Source: Epiperipatus broadwayi
Taxonomy: Eukaryota; Onychophora; Udeonychophora; Euonychophora; Peripatidae
Assembly: GCA_028023455.1 (NCBI GenBank)
Contig: JAQFVV010012394.1
Location: 27,105,053-27,169,052, forward strand
Direction: 5' to 3'
DNA: 64,000 bases
Below are positions 56,580 through 64,000 of the stretch, one piece after another. Each line of letters begins with the position of its first letter. Position 1 is the stretch's first letter. The position numbers were made by a program, and so were the translations under genes. The notes under the pieces were generated by a model. That model was not told the origin of the DNA, made no database searches, and was given only the letters and a program-made list of their open reading frames with translations.

Positions 56580-58725
56580 TATAAAATGGCAAGGAAATCT
56601 ATAAAAGTCTCAAAGATATTACACCATATTGATATTGGAAGGGAAATTATTTTGACAAGATGTCATTTTTACTAATAGCAGAAATGAGCATGGATATAGG
56701 AATAAAAAATATGAAAATGAAATAATTTGTTTAATTACAATAACATCATTTGCCATACCACCGATTTTAAATAGTGATAAAATGTGCAGTTCAATCTATG
56801 TAGAATGGGAAAATGTCAGGAAATGATGGAATCATTGTTGATATTTTTTTTAATAAGAAGCAGTCGAAGAAATAAAGAGATTGATATCACAACTTTTATC
56901 AAACACCTAAATGATAAGGATATATCAGATAATTGAAAGACAATAGCAACTTTGATATTTAAGAAAGTTGAGAAAAAAAAAAAGATAGTAGAAATTACAT
57001 ATTTATCAATCCTGTCCGAGCAGTTCTATATTTTCTAAGATAATTATATTTCATCTATGGTGAATCTACAGAATAACATGCTGGCCATAAAAATGCTTAT
57101 TTTACAATACATTTCAGTTATTTAATGGTTTTAAAAACGGTTAATCAGTTGAATTTGTCATTTTGTATTGGATTGATAAATTGTAAAAAGGTATTTGATT
57201 TTAATAAACTGTGATTAATTAGGCTTTAGGACATCATCATATAATTTGTCAAATTCACAAGTGCACATTTATACAAGGTGTATAGGCTAATCTTTTTGAA
57301 AACTTCTGGATTTTACCCCCCCCTCCCCAATTGGTTCCATGTAATTAGGAAATCATAAAAAGACAGTCCGAAAAACTTTGCACTTTAATCATCTTATAAA
57401 ATGCATGCTTTGTCCGTATGTAGCCACAAGGTATTACTTGATTCTACAGATTTATTCTAAGCAATGAACATCAAAAAATAATATATCGTCAAACCCCCCC
57501 CCCCCAACCAGCCTTTGAAAAAATTAATATTTTATAATCTTGTTGTTACTATGATTTCAACCTGCCTAAATAAAGGATTTTTAGTTTCTGCTAAAAAAAT
57601 ATTCTTTTTTTTTTTAAAAAAAAAAAGAAAAAAGTACAGACACTTTTCATTCCATTGGAAGGTTTCTAGGGAATTTTACAAAATGAACTAAAAATAAAAA
57701 GCTAATGGAAAATATTATTTAAATTGAAAAGAAATACATTGGGTATCAGCTTATTTTAACACTCATGCATGCAAGGTTTATTATCCCTTAAAGATTTTTT
57801 AGATATGATGGGGGGGGGGGTAAGGTTGATTCATATTGCATTTATGTAGATATAAAAAGTCTCTCCTCATTAAGAATGGGAAAAAACTACAAACTGATAA
57901 AATGAAAGTCAAAATAACTTTTAAGGGGCTCTTATCTATCTATAAGCAGCAAACTATGTTTTTTGGAATCTTTTTTTTTTTTTTTTTAATGGAGATTATT
58001 TAAATCATCTAGATTTTGCAGATGATGTGGGTGTTTTTGTAATAATCCATCAGAGCTTCAGGAAATGTTGCAAAAGTTATCTGATGAAAGTAACAAAATA
58101 AGACTAAAGATAAATGCTAAAAAGATTAAAGTAATGAAACACTCAGTGGATTTTCTCAAAAGAAGAAAATAAAGATTGATACTGACAATTAGAAGTTAAC
58201 AATTACAAATATTTGATCACATTATTAATGCAGATGGAAACAGTAGGCGAAATTAAACATGGAATTAAAATTAGATGGACTGCTTTTGGTAATGGAAATA
58301 TACCTATATATTTGAAAAGGAATGTTTTTCAATACATGTTTTATCAGTTGTTAGGGATCTGAGGCTTGACACTTAACAGAAAAGCAATACAGATACTCAA
58401 CAAAGTATATGTTAGGAATATAGCAAGAAGGGATCAAAAGCAAAATACCTAAATGAGATAACAAACAGGTATTCCTGACATTAGTTAAAGAAGTAAAAGA
58501 CTCAAGTGGAGCTGGTCTGGGCATATTGCTAAAAGAGATGATAATAGATAGACAGTTAAAGTTACTGGATCTCAAGGGATTGTAAAAGATCTAGAAAGCA
58601 TTCGATAAGGACATTTGATGGAATGATATGAAGAGAGACTAGTAATTGGAAAAACTGGATTAAATTTGATTTTTATCCTGCTGTGGATCAGTAATTGTTG
58701 GAATTGATGATGATGAGTTTTTAAA
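56580..58725 (+). mobile_element. RTE LINE, plus strand, heavily decayed
   Basis: In order: SIKVSKILHHIDIGREI (linker, about 56600), MSGNDGIIVDI (about 56815), IKHLNDKDISDN, then a scrambled part with C and G homopolymers (57316-57323, 57494-57505, 57810-57820). It resumes with GDYLNHLDFADDVGVF (57993-58040, motif C), NKVYVRNIARRDQK, RLKWSWSGHIAKRDDNR (about 58498-58548), and the 3' tail gaattgatgatgatgagttt. Motifs A and B are unrecognisable. The GHIAKRDDNR block and TGATGA tail fit RTE-type 3' ends. Confidence 0.75.
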
Positions 58726-59374
58726 ATTTGTATTACACTTTTTATTTTAGTAAAAATAACAAACGAACAAATGATTTGATGTTCAGGTGATCATCTAATG
58801 ACCGGGCATTGGAAATGACACAATTGAGCTTCAATTTCGAGTCTCATAGCTTAAGTCCTCACAAGGTTTTGTTTTAGTAATATTGAAAATAGTATTGGTA
58901 TTCAGATTACTCCCCCATCCCACATATTTCCCCCTCTATATTTTCTTATTTCATTGCTTTAATAAACACTCTAAAATTACATTATTTACAAATTTATATA
59001 AGATTTCAATGTATAATGTTTTGAAGGGTATACTATCTCCAAGTTGGATCATTTTATTTTTCATTTAAATCAATTTATGCTTTGTGTAGATCACCAACTG
59101 TTTAGTTCACTGGTTTATTCTAACAATTTTTGTTAGGATAAGCTCCATTTATATGTACATATTCTAAATTTCCAAAAGTAAATTTTTTAAAAAATTAAAC
59201 CTGTCAGAAATTTTGTGTATGGTGAAGAAGGTGCTTATAAATAGAATCTTTATTTTAAAAAATGGGAGAAACATAAGCAAATGGCTTAAAAGTTTTTTTT
59301 TTTTTTAATAAATTGAAAATTACATTATTCAAGAAGGGATGTTCTTTATCCTATTCTCTGAAATTTAAGAATAG
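58726..59374. other. A+T-rich non-coding sequence
   Basis: 58790-58860 has a B-box-like tttcgagtctc after taatgaccgggcattgg, which may be a SINE fragment but is too weak to call. Otherwise nothing was seen. Confidence 0.4.
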
Positions 59375-59915
59375 AATTTCATTTTCAATCATTATCAATT
59401 CACTGCAAGGCAAAAATCTTAATCCCTAATTTCTTTTTTCCACATCACTCCAGCAAAATTTCCATATTTCATCCATCTGCATATTATCTTTTTTTTATAG
59501 ACTTTTAGAATCTCTTGGAATCTAGTTTAGATTTCAGTTATTATATTGTCTTGTCTAGCAATGTGTCTCATTAGGCTCCATTTCTTTTTCTTAATTTTTT
59601 TTTTTTTAACGATTTCAATAATATCTGTTTGTTCTCTCACATAAGTCTTTCACTTTCTATCTTTTTTGTTAATCCTGAAATATATTTTATTTTATGATCT
59701 TGAACTATATTGCTCTTCTGTTTAAGTATCCACATCCCAAAATCATAAGTAAGAATTGGCAAAATACATTGATTAAAAGCTTTCATTTAAAGCACATATA
59801 CATATTTTCTTTTAGTATCAAGCTATTTTTTATTAGAAAGCATTCTACTCAGGTTTAATTCTATGATTACTTTTAGCCATGATGCTTCTATTTGTATTAA
59901 TAATAATTATATGCA
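59375..59915 (-). mobile_element. RTE LINE 3' end, minus strand
   Basis: The 3' block tcaatcattatcaattcact, gtgtctcattaggctccatt and tgaactatattgctcttctg follow the order of 61603-62110. It is 5'-truncated before the reverse transcriptase motifs and strongly decayed. Confidence 0.7.
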
Positions 59916-61594
59916 TTAGAAATCTAATTGTGTGGAAAAAAAGGACAGCAGAAATCTCTAATGACTGATAAATCATTATTTCTCATTTGTTTTTGAATGA
60001 TGTTATGTTGGAAATGTAAAGATAAGAATAACCAGTTTTACATTAGTGTTTAATCATAGATAGTACAATATAATTATAAAAATAACAACAACTTAATAAA
60101 TGAAAAATTAATGCATGATTGAATAAAATATGTTTATTATTTATAATTGAACTAACAATTTGTTGCAGTTGTGTTATTTCTTATTTGGTCAAAAATAGTA
60201 TATGCAATATTTATTCATTTATAAATAAATCATTTGGAATGTTTTTATTTCAGTGTTGGGCTTGCCAATTTAACCAATGTGTTGTTTATGAATATTTCAA
60301 AATCATCTACATTAAAACAAGTTATTTATGATAAATAAATGAAAAGAGATAAATTATCTCATTGTTGGACATTGATTTTATATTGTAAAAAATATTTTGT
60401 TTTATATAATATTTTAATTCTTATACAATAAGTAATATCAATAAATAAGTTTAATGATACAAAACTGTTTAGAAATAATTGTATATAGATAGGAAATTAA
60501 TACAATAAACATTAGACAAAAATTTTATTCCAAAAGCATCGGCCCAAGAATAATCCTATACTCTATAATTGTTACTTCATGATAATTTTGTTTTTTATTG
60601 TTGTGTTAATTTTATTTATTATGTACAGAATATTTATTCAGTATTGTTTAGCAGTATTTTAATTATTTGATATTTTGATTAAGAAAAGAATTTGAAGTCT
60701 AAAAATAATTCAGCTTTATGTACAAACATTTAAAATATACTGAATGTTTTAGATTCATTGTATTACCATGTAAATAATGCTTTGCTTATCATTGGTAGAT
60801 TATAATTTTCAACTTTTTATTTTAAAAATTAATATATTTCAATAAAAAATTGGAATTCATTTAATTTTAGACAATTGGATTTTTAATAGAAAGTAGATTA
60901 TTTAATATTAGTAAAATAAAATTTTGCATGTTTATATTTTAGAGATAATATGTTACAAGGATATATATATATTTAAGTTTTTCTTGAATTTAGGTAGACA
61001 CTTGTCACTCATAGTACTCAAGAGACATTTACTTATTATGAAATATTATTTCCAATATTTATGTTCAGACAGATGATTTTTACTTGAGATTATATTTTAA
61101 ATTTGATAAATGAGATTTTTAATAACCTTAGCATACATAGAAATTGTTCAAATATAGGAATTTTATTTTAAATTGCTCTTCCACATTGCAGCAAAAAAAA
61201 AAAAAAAATTGCATTGGTTTTAATTTCCAGTATTTTTTATTCATAAAGCATTTGTCCTTTCACTTGATAAATTCCCATAGCCATAGAACATACAATTTCT
61301 GATTTAATAAAATCAAAATTATAAATAAAAATTGCAGTATTCCTAATGAAATAATTTTTAGTATTTTTGAAGTGAGTAAATAAAAATTATAAAGAAGTAA
61401 AACATTACAACATACTTATTTTTTTTTTCTATATTAAACTTATATCTATTTTGTATAACTTTTTTTAAATTAATTTTTCTATCAAATTGTTTTTTGTTTA
61501 TATAAATAATATATATGCCTTTGGTTTTTTAAATTTTCTCAGTTTTCACAGCTATTTTAAAAATAGTAATTATAATTTATAGCATTGAAAATAT
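59916..61594. other. A+T-rich non-coding sequence
   Basis: No gene or recognisable repeat was found. (TA)n lies near 60961-60972. Confidence 0.45.
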
Positions 61595-62299
61595 ACTCAT
61601 CATCATCAACCATTATTAATCCACTGCAGGAGGTCTCTCCAAGTTCAATTCATCATCTCCAATTTTTAGCTTCTGTTCTCCACATCACCCCTTTACACTT
61701 TATTATTTCATCCATCTATCTCTTTTATAATCTCTTGGAATCCGGTTTAAGATTTCAATTATCTATCTATTAGCATCTTTTCTAGCAATATGTCCAGCCC
61801 AACTCCATTTTAGTCTTTTAAATTTTTCAGTGAGGTCAGTATCACCTGTTTGTTCTCTTGCCCATATATTGTTTTCGATCTCTTCTTGTTACTCCTAATA
61901 TGTATCTCTCCATACTTCTTTGAGCAGACTGAAGTCTGTATTGCTCTTCTATTAAGTGCAAGTCTCAGATCCATAAGTAAGAACTAGTAGAAGACATATA
62001 TTAAAAACCTTTTCATAACACATAGGCATATTTCCTTTTAATAAAAAGTTATTTCTTCCAAAAGCACTCCAATCAAGTTTAATTCTATGATTAATTCCAT
62101 CCATTATGTTTCCATCTGTATTAATAATCAGACCAAGGTATTTGTAGCAGTTAACTTATTCATATTCATCGTAATCAATCTTTATTTTCATATTTTAAGA
62201 AAATCCATTGAACATTACTTGAGTCTTTTTAACATTTATCTTTAGGCCTACTCTCCTACTTTGATCTCTGATAACTCCTGCAACATTTCCTGCAGCTCT

Positions 62300-63000
62300 A
62301 AAGCATTATTTTCAAAAACAACTATATCATCTGCAAAATCTAAATGGCTTAAATAATCTCCATTTACTTTCACTCCTTTAGCCTTCCCATTTTAATCTAC
62401 AAAATACTAGCACTGCTGTAAAACGTTTTGTAGATATGGAGTCACCCTGTCTTACACCCATCTCAGTGTTGACTTTTTAATATCATTATGTAATCTAATT
62501 GTTGCTGTTGCATTTTTATAAATATTCTTCAAAATATGACACTATTCTGGATCTATACATTGATGATCCAATGCTTTAATCATGGAAGAAATGTTTATAG
62601 AATCAAATGCCTTTTCATAATCTACAAATCCAAAGCATAATGGCAACTCATATTCATTTGTCCTTTCTATAACTGGATATGATTTACTGTACTAAAACCA
62701 CACTTAAATCCAGCTTGTTCTCTTGGTTGGTAGAAATCCAATGTTCTTGTAGATAAGTTGTAATTATCTTGGTAAAAATTTTATATAAAACTGATAAAAG
62801 GCTGATAGGTCTGTAGTTGCTAATATCTTCTTTATTACCTTTTTAAAATATTAATATTAATACTGCATTCTTCGAATCATCTGGTACATTTTTATCATGT
62901 AGACATTTGGTATGCAACTTTGCTAAAAGAAATTTCTATTTCTTTACCTGCTTTTTTTAATATATCAATTATAATTCCATCATTACCTGAAGCTTTTCCT
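62300..63000 (-). pseudogene. RTE LINE reverse transcriptase domain
   Basis: Motif A FVDYEKAFDSI, a GVRQGDSIS motif B (about 62430-62460), and motif C FADDIV are all recognisable with their Asp residues. GNDGIIIDILKKAGKE precedes them. Frames change between motifs (for example around 62400-62410 and 62680), so no continuous protein exists. The sequence is collinear with 53720-54470. Confidence 0.8.
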
Positions 63001-63599
63001 TTCTTCATAAATTTATTTGCTTGTCTCACTTCTTTATTACTATATAATTTTTGGTAGAAGTCTTCTACCCATTTCATGATGTCTCTCTTTTTAGTAATAA
63101 TTCCATCTTTTTTTTCTTCTTGCAGATATAAATTTTCTACCAATGCCAAAATGTTGTTTTATACTCTTGCAACTTTTATTCTCTTCTACAGCTTTCCTTG
63201 TTAGTTCACAGTTATACTTTCTTATATCATTTTCAACTTTTTTACGCACCATTTTACAAAATTCGAGATATTCAATCCTTTTTAATGCATCATTTTTGTA
63301 TATTTTCATATTCCTTCTATTCTTCATAAATTCCTCTAGTCTCAATAGAAATTTTATTGGTCAGTTGCTGCTTCTTTTTACCAGCTATCTTTCTGGCAGT
63401 TTTTAAAAGTGTATCAGTTATTTTCTTATTAATTTCATTCAAATCTGAGTCATGTTTAAAATCTACTATTACTTGAAATTGATTTGTAAGTTCTAATTTA
63501 AATTCATTAGAATTGTTCTGAAGATTAGGAATATCAACTGTAAATATTGTGTTTCTTAATAATTTTGTCTTTCTAGTTTTGCATTAACACATATCTTAC

Positions 63600-63910
63600 A
63601 TCTTACTAATCGATGATCACTTCCTGTGTTAAATTTATTAAGAACATTACAATCTTGAAATATGTATTTTCTGTTTGTCAAAATTTAATCCAATTCTTCT
63701 GTATCTTCATTTGGATGCTTCCAAGTCCATTTTCTTTTAACATTTTTCTCAAAAAAAAGAATTCATAATAAGTTTTTTTTTTTGTGCAAACTCCACAAGT
63801 CTATGTCCTCTCATTTCTATTACCATAACCAAGATTACCTACAGCACTTTCATCTTTCATTTGTTTACCAATTCTAGCATTAAAGTCTCACATAATAATT
63901 ATAAAATGTT
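63600..63910 (-). pseudogene. RTE LINE endonuclease domain, partial
   Basis: Minus-strand fragments in order from 63910: NARIGKQMKDESAVG-like start, GNRNERT/GHR region (about 63800-63835), KRKWTWKHPNE, NRKYIFQDCN and NTGSDHRLV. The N-terminal half continues past 64000. Frameshifts occur at poly-T runs (63771-63783). Confidence 0.7.
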
Positions 63911-64000
63911 TACTCTGATCAAAAGCCTTTTGTACATCCATATAAAAATCTATTACTTCATCACTGTGAGTATTTGTCGGGACATAAAACTGAATTATCT

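Larger units (their letters stand above)
61595..64000 (-). mobile_element. RTE LINE, minus strand, truncated by window edge
   Basis: The 3' tail tgatgatgatgagta lies at 61598-61612 (minus). C-terminal region, reverse transcriptase and linker follow toward higher coordinates, and the endonuclease begins and runs off the window at 64000. Motifs seen on the minus strand: DGIIIDILKKAGKE (about 62970), VDYEKAFDSI (about 62610), HLDFADDIVV (about 62330). Also GIGRKFISARRKKR (63115-63160), TNKISIETRGIYEE-like linker near 63340, and NTGSDHRLV (about 63605-63630, Asp-His intact). It is one of the better-preserved copies but has frameshifts. Confidence 0.85.

Noticed and set aside
58790-58860. A SINE-like tttcgagtctc B-box.
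   Set aside because: No A-box match and no second copy beyond the ten-base taatgaccgg word shared with 55411.
63143-63406. An 87-codon plus-strand frame at the right edge.
   Set aside because: Antisense shadow of the RTE linker region, almost identical in kind to the frame near 31008-31223.

Overview
This is eukaryotic, almost certainly invertebrate animal, genomic DNA. It is very A+T-rich (about three quarters by eye), with long homopolymers, TA-rich microsatellites and a dense mixture of decayed mobile elements. No bacterial-style gene order, operon, CRISPR array, rRNA or intact functional tRNA was seen. The elements (RTE-clade LINEs, hAT/Charlie-like, Tigger/pogo-like and Merlin-like DNA transposons, tRNA-derived SINEs, fold-back MITEs) fit a large arthropod-, mollusc- or cnidarian-type genome. 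I cannot fix the species.

Only one host protein-coding segment is recognised. It is a 51-bp exon at 17850-17900 (+) that encodes MIADVVRTCLGPRAMLK, between a consensus acceptor and donor. It matches the N-terminal equatorial domain of the CCT/TRiC chaperonin gamma subunit (CCT3). No other CCT3 exon was recognised, so much of the window is probably intron of this gene.

Layout. 1-5.6 kb: A+T-rich sequence with short dispersed repeats. 5.7-9.4 kb: two DNA transposons with 8-bp target duplications and related termini starting GGTA; the first carries a tandem array and the second sits inside a fold-back repeat. 9.5-14.4 kb: MITEs, a tRNA-like SINE and inverted repeats. 17.85 kb: CCT3 exon. 19.4-20.4 kb: Tigger/pogo-like deletion derivative. 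22.3-29.1 kb: fold-backs, a minus-strand SINE-like unit, a tandem duplication and two decayed coding-like blocks of unknown identity. 29.2-32.2 kb: near-full-length minus-strand RTE LINE split by a perfect palindrome. 33.7-35.3 kb: dispersed repeat copies and the 3' end of a different LINE. 38.6-44.8 kb: hAT cluster, including transposase sequence folded into two large inverted repeats. 47.3-47.9 kb: LINE 3' end. 48.1-49.5 kb: unexplained higher-GC stretch. 52.8-59.9 kb: RTE LINE fragments, one with the geometry of a twin-priming inversion. 61.6-64.0 kb: another RTE LINE running off the window.

Nothing here works as a gene system. The one host exon belongs to cytosolic protein folding; the rest is transposon biology: 5' inversion, nested insertion, internal deletion and hairpin formation. 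I found no convincing undescribed functional system. The most unusual objects are the hAT transposase hairpins at 40260-41041, the palindromic insertion at 30121-30290 and the tandem-array element at 5738-7045.
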